Positions 1 through 7,620 of a DNA stretch of 64,000 nt are shown here, in pieces. The position numbers and the translations under genes are program-made. Below the pieces are notes generated by a model. That model did not search any database and had not been told where the DNA came from. It saw only the letters and a program-made list of their open reading frames with translations. The stretch comes from Nocardia harenae NBRC 108248 (lineage in GTDB: Bacteria; Actinomycetota; Actinomycetes; Mycobacteriales; Mycobacteriaceae). Within the stretch, counting starts at the first letter, position 1, and every line of letters begins with the position of its first letter. Where the stretch lies: the NCBI RefSeq assembly GCF_001612885.1, contig NZ_BDBH01000005.1, forward strand, positions 1 to 64,000. The letters are read 5' to 3'.

Positions 1-248
1 CACCACCGGTAATACCGATCAGCAGAGAGCCGCTCGTAATCCTCATCCCGCGGATTGGACCCGTCCTCCCCCACCACCCAATCCAACACCGGAATCGCCA
101 CCAACACGATCAACGGCCCCACCCACCAGAACACCACCCACCCCGTCCACAACACCAACTGAGACGGCAGCAACGCCGAGGCCGGAGCGATCAACCCCAG
201 AACCCACAGGTGGCGTTTCGAGTCTGGCGATGAGTCTGCCCTTTGCAC
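1..248 (-). CDS. Alkane 1-monooxygenase-like protein (N-terminal part, runs off left edge)
   Basis: Only the first 82 codons lie in the window, so the rest of the gene is to the left. The translation from a GTG at 248 contains DSKRHLWVLGLIAPA, which lines up with [15 protein letters not shown] near the start of the complete AlkB at 1464-2687. It continues through a membrane segment to a GEDGSNP and DRYYRW stretch that matches GPDGDNP and DRYYRY of that AlkB. A GGAG sits about seven bases before the GTG. It is therefore probably a second integral-membrane non-haem di-iron alkane or fatty-acid hydroxylase. The histidine motifs that would prove activity are outside the window. It lies downstream of the TetR gene on the same strand, with a 211-base gap. 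Confidence 0.8.
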   Translation of the reverse strand, partial: MQRADSSPDSKRHLWVLGLIAPASALLPSQLVLWTGWVVFWWVGPLIVLVAIPVLDWVVGEDGSNPRDEDYERLSADRYYRW

Positions 249-459
249 CTTTGCTCCGCTACGTAAAGCCGTACTTTCTGCGTCATAGGAATAGTTCCAG
301 ATCACGTGCGCGTTACACCCCCCTTACAGACCAAAACGTGGCCACAAGCACAATGACAGCGGTCGGTATTTGTCGAGTTCCCCCAATGGATCTCACGTAC
401 GAGGCTACCGCCTCTACAAAGCGGGGGCGAGGGCGTTCGTGGCGCCTGTGGACAACTCG
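249..459. other. Intergenic region between tetR and the alkB-like partial gene
   Basis: No coding signal is seen here. The stretch is less GC-rich than its surroundings and should hold the promoter of the partial alkB-like gene, unless that gene is co-transcribed from the alkB operon. A short hairpin, GAGGC-TACC-GCCTC at 401-414, lies downstream of the tetR stop codon. It is too small to call a terminator with confidence. The TACAAAT/ATTTGTA palindrome found before alkB is not repeated here. Confidence 0.4.
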
Positions 460-1080
460 TCAGGAGGGGGCGCGGGCCGCGAGGATGGCCTCCACGTACG
501 GGCCGAGCAGCAGGCTGAGCTCGGCGGGGGTGTCGCGGTCGGGCGTGGGCGGGGTGGGGATGTAGCTCATGGCCAGCCGCACCATGGCGTGCGCGAGCAC
601 CTCGGATTCGGCGGCCGATGCCGCGACCCAGCTGTGCTGGAAGGCGGCGGCGAGCCGCTCCCCCGCGTGTTCGAGCAGCGGCCCGGCGTCCAGCGTGATG
701 AGGCGGAGCAGGTCCAGCTTGACCTCGCCCGCCACCAGGGAGCGGACCAGCGGGTCGGCGGCGGCGTCGACCAGGAAGTTGGCGATGCCGTCGTGAATGG
801 CGGCGCGGGCGTCGCCGACGTGCGCGGCGATGGCCGCCGCGACGTGGTCGACCAGGTCGTCGGCGAGGCGCAGCGCGTAGGCCTGGGCCAGGCCGGTGCG
901 CGAGCCGAACTCGTTGTAGAGCGTCTGCCTGCTCACCCCGGCGCTGGTCGCGACGTCACCGAGGGTGATCTTGGACCAGTCGCGCTCGGTGAGCAGCGCG
1001 CGCACCGCGTCGAGCACCGAGGTGCGCAGCAGTTCCCGCGCGGCCTCCTGATACGAAGGCCTGGATCCGGTGCGCGGCAT
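460..1080 (-). CDS. alkX: TetR-family regulator of the alkane genes (AlkX/AlkU type)
   Basis: The protein is 206 residues, the usual TetR size. The N-terminal helix-turn-helix is clear (ITLGDVATSAGVSRQTLYNEF, about residues 39-59). The remainder is an alpha-helical ligand-binding domain that would sense a hydrophobic inducer. It is the last gene of the alkB-rubA-rubB-tetR order, the same order as M. tuberculosis Rv3252c-Rv3249c, so it most likely represses its own operon. The ATG at 1080 is chosen; a TTG at 1116, just after the rubB stop, would add 12 residues. A palindrome before alkB (2770-2789) is a plausible operator. The family call is firm; the regulatory target is inferred from context. 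Confidence 0.85.
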   Translation of the reverse strand: MPRTGSRPSYQEAARELLRTSVLDAVRALLTERDWSKITLGDVATSAGVSRQTLYNEFGSRTGLAQAYALRLADDLVDHVAAAIAAHVGDARAAIHDGIANFLVDAAADPLVRSLVAGEVKLDLLRLITLDAGPLLEHAGERLAAAFQHSWVAASAAESEVLAHAMVRLAMSYIPTPPTPDRDTPAELSLLLGPYVEAILAARAPS

Positions 1081-1120
1081 ACCCGCGACAGTGGCACGGG
1101 CGTGCGCCGCAGTCAAAATG

Positions 1121-1303
1121 TCACGACCGCTCGATCTCGACCATGAAGAAGTCGGCTTTGGCGGCGCCGCAGTCCGGGCAGCTCCAGTCGTCGGGGATGT
1201 CGTCCCAGCGGGTGCCGGGCGCGATGCCGTCGTCCGGCCAGCCCTTCGCCTCGTCGTACTCGAAACCGCACTGGACGCACTGGTAGAGCTTGTAGTCGGT
1301 CAT
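1121..1303 (-). CDS. rubB: Rubredoxin (AlkG type), second copy
   Basis: This is a 60-residue rubredoxin that passes single electrons to membrane alkane hydroxylase. Two CxxC pairs, CVQC near residue 9 and CPDC near residue 42, hold one iron. The sequence between them ([29 protein letters not shown] region) is typical of rubredoxins. The ATG at 1303 overlaps the TGA of rubA as ATGA, so translation is coupled. Together with rubA it gives the tandem rubredoxin arrangement usual beside actinobacterial alkB. No rubredoxin reductase gene is seen in the window, so that partner must be encoded elsewhere or beyond the left edge. Confidence 0.95.
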   Translation of the reverse strand: MTDYKLYQCVQCGFEYDEAKGWPDDGIAPGTRWDDIPDDWSCPDCGAAKADFFMVEIERS

Positions 1304-1467
1304 GCCGGAGCCTCCTCGAAGTCGATCTTCTCGCGTACCCCGCAGTCCGGGCAGCACCAGTCGTCCGGCACCGCCGACCACGCCGTGCCGGCCGGAAAGC
1401 CCTCGTGCGGTTCGCCTTTCGCCTCGTCGTAGACGTACGCGCAGACGGGGCAGCGGAAGGCGCTCAC
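1300..1467 (-). CDS. rubA: Rubredoxin (AlkG type), first copy
   Basis: This is a 55-residue rubredoxin with the iron-binding pairs CPVC at residues 6-9 and CPDC at residues 39-42. It starts at a GTG whose bases overlap the alkB stop codon (GTGA), and its own stop overlaps the start of rubB (ATGA). The three genes are therefore one translationally coupled unit. Its role is electron transfer from an NADH-dependent rubredoxin reductase to AlkB. It differs from rubB at many positions, so the pair is not a recent duplication. Confidence 0.95.
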   Translation of the reverse strand: MSAFRCPVCAYVYDEAKGEPHEGFPAGTAWSAVPDDWCCPDCGVREKIDFEEAPA

Positions 1468-2687
1468 GAGCCGGCGCCGTAGCGGGCGAGCACCTGCTCC
1501 CGCCGCGCCGGCAGGATATTGACCCTGGTGACGTCGCCGTCGTAGTGCGCGAGCACCTTCGGGTCCATCACCCTGCGCCAGAGCGGCGGGACGTACGCGA
1601 GCAGGATCATCGTCGCGTACCCGGCGGGCAGGTTGGGCGCGCCGTCCCAGCTGCGCAGGGTCTGGTAGCGGCGGGTCGGGTAGGCGTGGTGGTCGCTGTG
1701 CCGCTGCAGGTGGTACAGGAAGATATTGGTGACCAGGTGGTCGCTGTTCCAGCTGTGCGTCGGCGCGGCGCGCTCGTACCGGCCGCTCGGGGTGCGCTGC
1801 CGGAGCAGGCCGTAGTGTTCGAGGTAGTTCACCGCCTCCAGCAGGCTGAACCCGACCACGGCCTGGAGCAGCAGGTAGGGCAGCAGGTCGAGCCCGAAGA
1901 TGGCGCAGAGCGCGCCGAAGAGCAGCACCGTCATGGCCCAGGCGCTCAGCACCTCGTTGTGGATCGACCACGGCCCCGAGCCCGTCCGCTCCAGCCGCGC
2001 CCTCTCCAGCCGCCAGGACGAGGTGAGCCCGCCCCACACGGTGCGCGGCCAGAAGCGGTAGAAGCTCTCGCCGAGCCGGGAGCTGGCCGGGTCCTCCGGT
2101 GTGGCGACCCGCACGTGGTGGCCCCTGTTGTGCTCGATGTAGAAGTGGCCGTAGCCGGACTGGGCCAGCGCGATCCGGGAGAGCCAGCGCTCCAGCTCCA
2201 CCTTCTTGTGCCCGAGCTCGTGCGCGGTATTGATCCCGACGCCGCCGATGATGCCGATGGTGATCGCCAGCCCGATCCGGTCCACCGTCCACAGCCCGCC
2301 GTCGATGTGCAGCCAGGAGAGGTTGTCGGCGGTGATCAGGTAGCAGGCCAGGATCAGCGAGGCGTACTGGAGCGGCAGGTAGAGGTAGGTGAGGTAGCGG
2401 TAGTACCGGTCGTTCTCCAGGTACTCCATGACCTCGTCCGGCGGATTGTCGCCGTCCGGGCCGATGAAGACGTCCGCGATCGGGATCACCAGGTAGATCA
2501 GGATCGGCCCGAGCCAGAACGGCACGTGTGCGGCGCCGTCCCAGCCGAGCCGGTTGAACAGGGAGATCGTCGGCAGCCCGATGAGGAACAGCCCGGCCGG
2601 GGCGAACAGACCCCAGAGCCAGTAGAGGCGCTTGGTGTCGCGCCAGGCGGGCGCCTCGATGGACGAGGGTTCGGCTTCGGTGGACAT
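1464..2687 (-). CDS. alkB: Alkane 1-monooxygenase AlkB
   Basis: AlkB is an integral-membrane, non-haem di-iron enzyme that hydroxylates the terminal carbon of alkanes using O2 and rubredoxin electrons. At 407 residues it has the normal length. All diagnostic histidine clusters are present: HELGHK at 156-161, EHNRGHH at 185-191, the AlkB signature LEHYGL at 289-294, and LQRHSDHH at 327-334. Six hydrophobic segments surround them. The ATG at 2687 is preceded by GGGAG at good spacing. It heads the alkB-rubA-rubB-tetR operon. The promoter region contains a perfect palindrome (2770-2789). A second alkB-like gene starts at 248. Confidence 0.97.
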   Translation of the reverse strand: MSTEAEPSSIEAPAWRDTKRLYWLWGLFAPAGLFLIGLPTISLFNRLGWDGAAHVPFWLGPILIYLVIPIADVFIGPDGDNPPDEVMEYLENDRYYRYLTYLYLPLQYASLILACYLITADNLSWLHIDGGLWTVDRIGLAITIGIIGGVGINTAHELGHKKVELERWLSRIALAQSGYGHFYIEHNRGHHVRVATPEDPASSRLGESFYRFWPRTVWGGLTSSWRLERARLERTGSGPWSIHNEVLSAWAMTVLLFGALCAIFGLDLLPYLLLQAVVGFSLLEAVNYLEHYGLLRQRTPSGRYERAAPTHSWNSDHLVTNIFLYHLQRHSDHHAYPTRRYQTLRSWDGAPNLPAGYATMILLAYVPPLWRRVMDPKVLAHYDGDVTRVNILPARREQVLARYGAGS

Positions 2688-2769
2688 CGTCGGCTCCCAT
2701 CCCGGATGCACGGTGTGACGTGCGTTACCACGTTGAGTTGACGATACCGCCAATCGTGTCTTGAAACTA

Positions 2770-2789
2770 TACAAATCTGGAAATTTGTA
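2770..2789. promoter_or_regulatory. Palindromic operator candidate before alkB
   Basis: TACAAAT, six bases (CTGGAA), then ATTTGTA: a perfect 7-bp inverted repeat in an AT-rich patch about 85 bases upstream of the alkB start and just past the Nudix stop. Its size and symmetry suit a TetR dimer, and the operon encodes one. Regulation by that protein is inference. Confidence 0.6.
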
Positions 2790-2792
2790 AAC

Positions 2793-3311
2793 TCAACGCA
2801 GCAGGATGTCCGCGTCCGGCGGCAACGCGTCGATCGCCCACCAGCGCAGGTCGGCCGATTCGTCGCTGCGCACCGGGACCGCGCCGGGCGGTGCGGTGAC
2901 CCGGAATAGCAGGTCGAGGTGGCGGGTCGGCTGCCCGAGCGAGCAGGTGATGGGGTGCGCCTGGGCGCCGTAGAGCCCGGGCTCCAGGACGAGGTCGGGA
3001 ATCCCGGACTCCTCGACGGCCTCGCGCAGCGCGGCGTCGGCGACGGTCGCGTCCGGCTCCTCGCAGTGCCCGCCGAGCTGGATCCAGCGCCCGACCCGGG
3101 GGTGCAGGGTGAGCAGCACCTCGCGGCCGTCGTGCGAGAAGACCACCGCGGATGCCGTCACGTGACCGGGCGCGTGCGCACGCAGGCACCCCAGCGGCGC
3201 CGAGCCGAGGAAGGCGAGCATGGCCTCGCGCAGCGAGCGCTCGCCCGGCTCGGCCGGCGCCCACTCGGTGAGCAGCGCGGTGGCGGAGGCGTGCAGCGAT
3301 TCCGCGCTCAC
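2793..3311 (-). CDS. Nudix hydrolase linked to F420 genes
   Basis: This 172-residue protein has a Nudix fold hydrolase domain from about residue 45. The Nudix box runs from LGGHCEEPD to REAVEESG; the REAxEExG half is intact. The first half is one residue longer than the consensus GX5EX7REUXEEXGU and has no glutamate at the expected first position. The GTG start at 3311 overlaps the TGA of fbiB (GTGA), so it is co-translated with fbiB. The substrate is a nucleoside-diphosphate derivative that cannot be told from sequence. The fixed linkage to fbiA and fbiB suggests housekeeping of phosphorylated by-products of F420 synthesis, but that is speculation. Confidence 0.85.
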   Translation of the reverse strand: MSAESLHASATALLTEWAPAEPGERSLREAMLAFLGSAPLGCLRAHAPGHVTASAVVFSHDGREVLLTLHPRVGRWIQLGGHCEEPDATVADAALREAVEESGIPDLVLEPGLYGAQAHPITCSLGQPTRHLDLLFRVTAPPGAVPVRSDESADLRWWAIDALPPDADILLR

Positions 3312-4750
3312 AGCTCGATCAGGCCGTCGCCGGCGGCACGCGGGGAGCGCGCGGTGAGCTCCTCCTCGGAATGCCCGATGGCGATGGCGCCCAACGGCTT
3401 CCACTCCGCGGGCAGGCCGAGCACGGCGCGGGTGGCGGCGGGGGCGAAGATGGTCGAGCCGATCCAGCAGCTGCCGAGCCCCTCGGCGGCCAGCGCGACC
3501 AGCAGCCCCTGCACCGCCGCGCCGACCGCGACGGTGAACATGGTGTCCTCGGCGGCACGGCGGGTGACGTCGGGGTAGTCGTGCGCGCCGTCGGGCACGC
3601 AGAACGGGATCACCACCTCGGGGGCGTCGAAGAGGATGCGGCCCCTGGCGATCCGACGCTCGACGCGCTCCGGGTCGAGGCCGTCGCCGGTCAGGTCGGC
3701 GCGCCAGGCGGCGGCCAGCTCGGTGAGCAGCCGCTCGCGCAGCTCGGGGGTGCGCACCCAGACGAAGCGCACCGGCCGGGTGTGGTGCGGGGCGGGCGCG
3801 GTGAGCGCGACCCCGATGGCGGCGCGCACCCGCTCCGGCTCGACCGGCTCGGCGGTGAAGCGGCGCACCGAGCGGCGCAGCAGCACGGCCTCCCTGCGCC
3901 CCTTCTCGATCGCCTCGGCGGTGCCGAGCCAGAAGAGGTCCTCGTCGCCGCGGCGGATGAGATCGGCGGCGGTGGAGCCGTCGTCGGCGAGCGGGAGCCC
4001 ACGGACCACAGCCACCGGGACGCCGCCGAGCTTGCCCTTCACCAGGTCGGCGGCGGCGGCGAGTTCGTCGGCGACGGCGACCAGGGTCACCTGGAGCTCG
4101 TTGCCCTGGCCGTCGACCGCGCCGTTGTAGTCGTGCAGCACGCGCAGGCCGCTGGCGCCGATGGCGGCGTCGGTCTGGCCGTTGCGCCAGGCCCGGCCCA
4201 TGGTGTCGGTGATCACCACCGCCACTCGGACGCCGAGCCGCTCGGCCAGCGCGCGGCGCAGCGCGGCGGCGCTGCCGTCCGGGTCGGCGGGGAGCAGCAC
4301 CAGCTCGTTCCGCTCCACATTGGAGCCGTCGACGCCGGAGGCGGCCTGCACGATGCCGAGCTTGTTCTCGGTGATCAGCGTGCGGCCCTTGCGGGCGAGC
4401 ACGCGCACGGCCTCCTGCGCCACCAGCGCGCGGCGCGCGGCATCGCGCTCGTCGGGATCGCTGGGCGCGTGCGCGATCCGGCCCTCGGCCTTCGCGACGA
4501 TCTTGCTGGTGACCACGAGGATGTCGCCGTCGGCGAGCCAGGGGGCGCGCTCGGCCAGGTGCGCGGCGAGGTCGTCGCCGGGCCGGAACTCGGGCAGTCG
4601 GGTGACCGGCAGGATGCGCAACTCGCCCGCCGCGTGATCGGCGAGCGGCGCCTCCACAGTGCGGTTCTCGGTCGCACCGGCGACGGCCGTCGGCTCCGCC
4701 GCCGTGGCATCCCGGGGCGCGCCGGGTGCGTGCTCCGGTTCGAGCGTCAC
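3308..4750 (-). CDS. fbiB: Bifunctional F420 gamma-glutamyl ligase / dehydro-F420 reductase
   Basis: FbiB finishes coenzyme F420. Its N-terminal CofE-like domain adds gamma-linked glutamates using GTP. Its C-terminal nitroreductase-like FMN domain reduces dehydro-F420. At 480 residues it has the two-domain actinobacterial form. The first domain (about 45-270) includes [18 protein letters not shown] and [14 protein letters not shown]. The second (about 280-480) has the RRSVRRF entry and the [12 protein letters not shown] segment of FMN nitroreductases. The GTG start at 4750 overlaps the fbiA stop (GTGA). About 40 residues before the ligase domain are extra and low in complexity. Confidence 0.95.
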   Translation of the reverse strand: MTLEPEHAPGAPRDATAAEPTAVAGATENRTVEAPLADHAAGELRILPVTRLPEFRPGDDLAAHLAERAPWLADGDILVVTSKIVAKAEGRIAHAPSDPDERDAARRALVAQEAVRVLARKGRTLITENKLGIVQAASGVDGSNVERNELVLLPADPDGSAAALRRALAERLGVRVAVVITDTMGRAWRNGQTDAAIGASGLRVLHDYNGAVDGQGNELQVTLVAVADELAAAADLVKGKLGGVPVAVVRGLPLADDGSTAADLIRRGDEDLFWLGTAEAIEKGRREAVLLRRSVRRFTAEPVEPERVRAAIGVALTAPAPHHTRPVRFVWVRTPELRERLLTELAAAWRADLTGDGLDPERVERRIARGRILFDAPEVVIPFCVPDGAHDYPDVTRRAAEDTMFTVAVGAAVQGLLVALAAEGLGSCWIGSTIFAPAATRAVLGLPAEWKPLGAIAIGHSEEELTARSPRAAGDGLIEL

Positions 4751-5805
4751 GGCTTCACCCCCGCCAGATCCAGTGCCTCCTTGACCATTTCCGCCGTTGC
4801 GGCGGGATCGGTCATGAGCAGCGGGACGCTGCGCACCTCGACGCCGTCGACCTCGGCGGAGTCGGTGCTGTGGATGAGCCAGCCATCCAGGATGCCGGTG
4901 CCGGAGCGCGCGCCGTAGTGCCTGCCGACGGCCTCGGCGGTGGTCTCCACCCCGATCACCGAGAGACACTCGTCGGCCATGCCGCGCAGCGGTTTTCCGC
5001 CGACGACCGGCGAGAGCCCGATCACCGGCGCCGCGGTGGTGCGCAGCGCGCCGCGAATGCCGGGAACTGCGAGGATGGAGCCGACGCTCACCACGGGGTT
5101 CGAGGGGGCCAGTAATACCGCATCGGCACCTTCTATGACTTCGATCACATTTGGGCCAGGTTTCGCTTCATCGGCGCCGATTGTGGCGAATCCATGGGTT
5201 CGGATGTTCGCGCGATAGCGAACCCACCACTCCTGGAAATGGATCGCGCGACGTTCGCCAGGGTTGTCCGCGTCGTCCACAACGACGTGGGTTTCACAGC
5301 GATCATCGGTTGCCGGGAGAAGTTTCACCCCCGGTTGCCACCGATTGCAGAGCGCTTCGGTGACCGCCGACAGCGGATACCCGGCGCGCAACATTTCACT
5401 GCGAATCAGGTGGGTGGCGATATCTCGATCACCGAGCCCGAACCAGTCCGGCTGCGCCCGATAAGCCGCCAGCTCCTCCTTCGCGTGCCAGGTCTCGCCG
5501 ACCCGGCCCCAGCCGCGCTCCGTATCGATCCCGCCGCCCAGCGTGTACATGCAGGTATCCAGGTCGGGGCAGATGCGGAGGCCGTGCATCCAGACATCGT
5601 CGCCGACATTCACGATCGCCGAGATCTCGGCATCGGGCAGCAATTCTCGGACGCCCTGTAGGAAGCGCGCGCCACCGACTCCGCCGACCAGCACCGCGAT
5701 CCGCCGCTCCGCGCCGGGCGCGGCATCCGCTCGTTGTCCACTCACATCCGCAGAGCCTAGGCCCTGGCGCGATGGAGTACTCTCGGCGGTATATTTGCTG
5801 CTCAT
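4747..5805 (-). CDS. fbiA: F420 biosynthesis transferase FbiA (CofD family)
   Basis: FbiA transfers the lactyl- or enolpyruvyl-phosphate group from the guanylyl-activated donor to the deazaflavin Fo, giving (dehydro-)F420-0. The N-terminal nucleotide loop [14 protein letters not shown] (about residues 39-52) and the [15 protein letters not shown] region are diagnostic. At 352 residues it is normal apart from about 35 extra N-terminal residues. The ATG at 5805 has a strong GGGGGA upstream, which supports the longer form; a GTG at 5745 is the alternative. It is followed without a gap by fbiB and the Nudix gene, and is divergent from whiB2. Confidence 0.95.
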   Translation of the reverse strand: MSSKYTAESTPSRQGLGSADVSGQRADAAPGAERRIAVLVGGVGGARFLQGVRELLPDAEISAIVNVGDDVWMHGLRICPDLDTCMYTLGGGIDTERGWGRVGETWHAKEELAAYRAQPDWFGLGDRDIATHLIRSEMLRAGYPLSAVTEALCNRWQPGVKLLPATDDRCETHVVVDDADNPGERRAIHFQEWWVRYRANIRTHGFATIGADEAKPGPNVIEVIEGADAVLLAPSNPVVSVGSILAVPGIRGALRTTAAPVIGLSPVVGGKPLRGMADECLSVIGVETTAEAVGRHYGARSGTGILDGWLIHSTDSAEVDGVEVRSVPLLMTDPAATAEMVKEALDLAGVKP

Positions 5806-5922
5806 TTGCTATTCCCCCGCTGGACCCCGCCGCGTAATGCGGTGCCGGATAGTAACGGAATAGCTTCATCGGCTTGACCACCGCTGGCACCGGCGTGTCT
5901 AATCACAAGCATGTCATTCCGG

Positions 5923-5949
5923 GTTCGCGCGAGAGATCAAGGCGCGAAC
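5923..5949. repeat. Inverted repeat in the fbiA-whiB2 divergent promoter region
   Basis: GTTCGCGC and GCGCGAAC form a perfect 8-bp inverted repeat around an 11-base spacer. It lies between the divergent fbiA and whiB2 starts, directly beside the LexA-like box. It could be a second regulator site. It looks like an operator rather than a terminator because no transcript ends here. Confidence 0.45.
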
Positions 5950-5955
5950 AAGTTT

Positions 5956-5971
5956 TCGAACACCTGTTCGC
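5956..5971. promoter_or_regulatory. LexA (SOS box)-like site upstream of whiB2
   Basis: TCGAAC-ACCT-GTTCGC matches the actinobacterial LexA consensus TCGAAC-N4-GTTCGA in 11 of 12 fixed positions. It lies about 120 bases before whiB2 and 150 before fbiA, in their shared divergent promoter region. SOS control of whiB2 is inferred. Confidence 0.6.
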
Positions 5972-6091
5972 ATCGGAACGGCACGTTCGGGGATGTCCGC
6001 GGGACTACGTCGCGGGGTAGGGCCGTCGGTGGGCGCATCGGTCCGACGGAAAGAATCTTTCTGCGCTAACACACAGTGAGGAGGCGGAGCG

Positions 6092-6487
6092 ATGGCCATT
6101 GAGCTGGACCCTTCGGGCATACCGGACGGCGTATCGCAAACCGATTCCACAGCAGGCGCAGCTCGTGGCGTCTGCGAAGACACCGGTCGTGGCCAGGACG
6201 AGGGCGGTGCCGAGGCACCCCGGTTGAGCCTGATCATCACCGGCTTCGACGAGATGTTCGACTCGATCGAGGAGCAGTGGCAGGAGCGGGCGCTCTGCGC
6301 CCAGACCGATCCGGAGGCGTTCTTCCCCGAGAAGGGCGGCTCGACCCGCGAGGCGAAACGGATCTGCCTGGGCTGCGAGGTGCGCGACGAGTGCCTGGAG
6401 TACGCCCTGGCGCACGACGAGCGCTTCGGCATCTGGGGCGGGCTCTCCGAGCGGGAGCGGCGCCGGCTCAAGCGCGGCATCGTCTGA
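6092..6487 (+). CDS. whiB2: WhiB-family iron-sulfur regulator WhiB2 (WhmD)
   Basis: WhiB2 is a 4Fe-4S transcription factor that binds the primary sigma factor and controls septation and cell division genes. It is 131 residues. The four cluster cysteines are C69, C92, C95 and C101 (C...CxxCxxxxxC), followed by the GIWGG turn at 113-117 and a basic C-terminal tail, RERRRLKR, for DNA contact. The ATG follows a strong GAGGAGG-like ribosome site. Its place beside fbiA and upstream of pmmA matches Rv3260c. The upstream region carries a LexA-like box. Confidence 0.96.
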   Translation: MAIELDPSGIPDGVSQTDSTAGAARGVCEDTGRGQDEGGAEAPRLSLIITGFDEMFDSIEEQWQERALCAQTDPEAFFPEKGGSTREAKRICLGCEVRDECLEYALAHDERFGIWGGLSERERRRLKRGIV

Positions 6488-6586
6488 TCCGCTCACGCCG
6501 GCCCGGCGCGCGAGCGTCCGGGTCCGGCGCGAGCGGCCGTGCCATGCGATAGCCACGACATCGGGCGGAGCGGCTAGGTTCGAGCC

Positions 6587-7075
6587 ATGGCCCGTTCCCG
6601 TCACCGCCGCCCGCCGACCGCGAGGTCGGTGATCCGCCGCGGCCGCGGTCTGCGCGGTCCGGTGCTCCCCCCGAGCGTGCCCGCGTGGCGCACCAGGGGG
6701 CAGAAGTTCGACCGGCTCGTGCTCGAGGCTTTCGCGCCGCTCGACTCGAAGTGGCACGACCGATTGACCAAACTCGACATCGCCGTCGACGATGTCCCGA
6801 AGATCCGCCCGCTGCACCCGGACTCGGTCACCTGGCCGGACGAGGTGGTGGCGGACGGCCCGGTTCCGCTCTCCCGGCTGGTGCCCGCGGGCATCGATCG
6901 GCACGGCACCGCGACCAGGGCACGGGTGGTGCTCTTCCGGAAACCGCTGGAGTTGCGGGCGGGCGATCCGGACGACCTGGTGGATCTGCTGCGCGAGGTG
7001 CTCGTCCAGCAGATCGCCACCTATCTCGGGGTCGACCCCGATGTCATCGATCCGGCGGACGACGAGGAGGAGTAG
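6587..7075 (+). CDS. Zincin-like metallopeptidase-family protein, catalytically degenerate
   Basis: This 162-residue protein belongs to the small actinobacterial metallopeptidase-like family found next to whiB2 (M. tuberculosis Rv3259 position). Family members with an active site carry HExxH in the helix before a conserved G-V/I-D segment. Here that helix reads LREVLVQQIATYLGVDPD, with no histidine pair, so zinc-dependent proteolysis is not expected. The rest of the fold (RFDRLVLEAFAPL, RARVVLFRKPLELRA) is preserved, so it may act as a binding or structural protein. The ATG at 6587 precedes a basic N-terminus. It is transcribed with DUF3499 and pmmA. Confidence 0.7.
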   Translation: MARSRHRRPPTARSVIRRGRGLRGPVLPPSVPAWRTRGQKFDRLVLEAFAPLDSKWHDRLTKLDIAVDDVPKIRPLHPDSVTWPDEVVADGPVPLSRLVPAGIDRHGTATRARVVLFRKPLELRAGDPDDLVDLLREVLVQQIATYLGVDPDVIDPADDEEE

Positions 7076-7164
7076 TCCGTGGTATGCCTTTCCGCTGCCG
7101 GTGCGACGAATTCCCCAGGCGTGTCTGTCCACATGACGGGGCCGACGGGGTTACTCTCACATTC

Positions 7165-7548
7165 GTGATCCCCATGCGTCGCTGCGTCCGGCCCGGCTGC
7201 AAGAATCCAGCCGTCGCGACGCTGACGTTCGTCTACTCGGACTCGACCGCCGTGGTCGGGCCGTTGGCCGTGGTGGCGGAGCCGCACTCCTGGGATCTCT
7301 GTGAAACGCACGCCTCCCGGATCACCGCCCCCAAGGGCTGGGACATGGTCCGGCACGAGGGCGGCTTCAGCACCCCGGACGACGACGATCTGACCGCGCT
7401 GGCGGAGGCGGTCCGGGAGGCCGGGCTGCGCCGCAGGCCGCCGGAGCACGAGCAGCGCGGGTACCGCGAGCACACGCCCGCGCCGCCGCGTCCGGGGCGC
7501 ACCGGTCGCCGCGGGCACCTCCGGGTGCTTCCCGACCCCCCGAACTGA
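7165..7548 (+). CDS. DUF3499 family protein (Cys-rich N-terminus)
   Basis: This protein of about 127 residues is the actinobacterial DUF3499 family (Rv3258c position), function unknown. The conserved core has RRCVRPGCKNPAVATLTFVY, then SWDLCETHASRITAPKGW. The spaced cysteines and histidine (C..C...C..H) could bind a metal. The C-terminal 40 residues are Arg/Pro-rich. The GTG at 7165 is chosen because it gives the usual short VxPxRRC leader; an ATG at 7174 is equally possible. It sits between the degenerate metallopeptidase and pmmA, an order conserved in mycobacteria, which suggests a housekeeping or cell-wall role. Confidence 0.8.
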   Translation: MIPMRRCVRPGCKNPAVATLTFVYSDSTAVVGPLAVVAEPHSWDLCETHASRITAPKGWDMVRHEGGFSTPDDDDLTALAEAVREAGLRRRPPEHEQRGYREHTPAPPRPGRTGRRGHLRVLPDPPN

Positions 7549-7620
7549 CCGCCGCCGCCGCGCCGCGGCCACCGGGGGAGCCGTCGAGCCCGTGCGCCCC
7601 CGCCTACTAGGGTGTTCCCC

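Noticed and set aside
401..414. Hairpin after tetR as a terminator
   Set aside because: Only a 5-bp stem with a 4-base loop; too weak to call.
230..459. Short plus-strand frame over the gap at the left edge
   Set aside because: It overlaps the 5' end of the alkB-like gene in antisense and shows no protein-like pattern.
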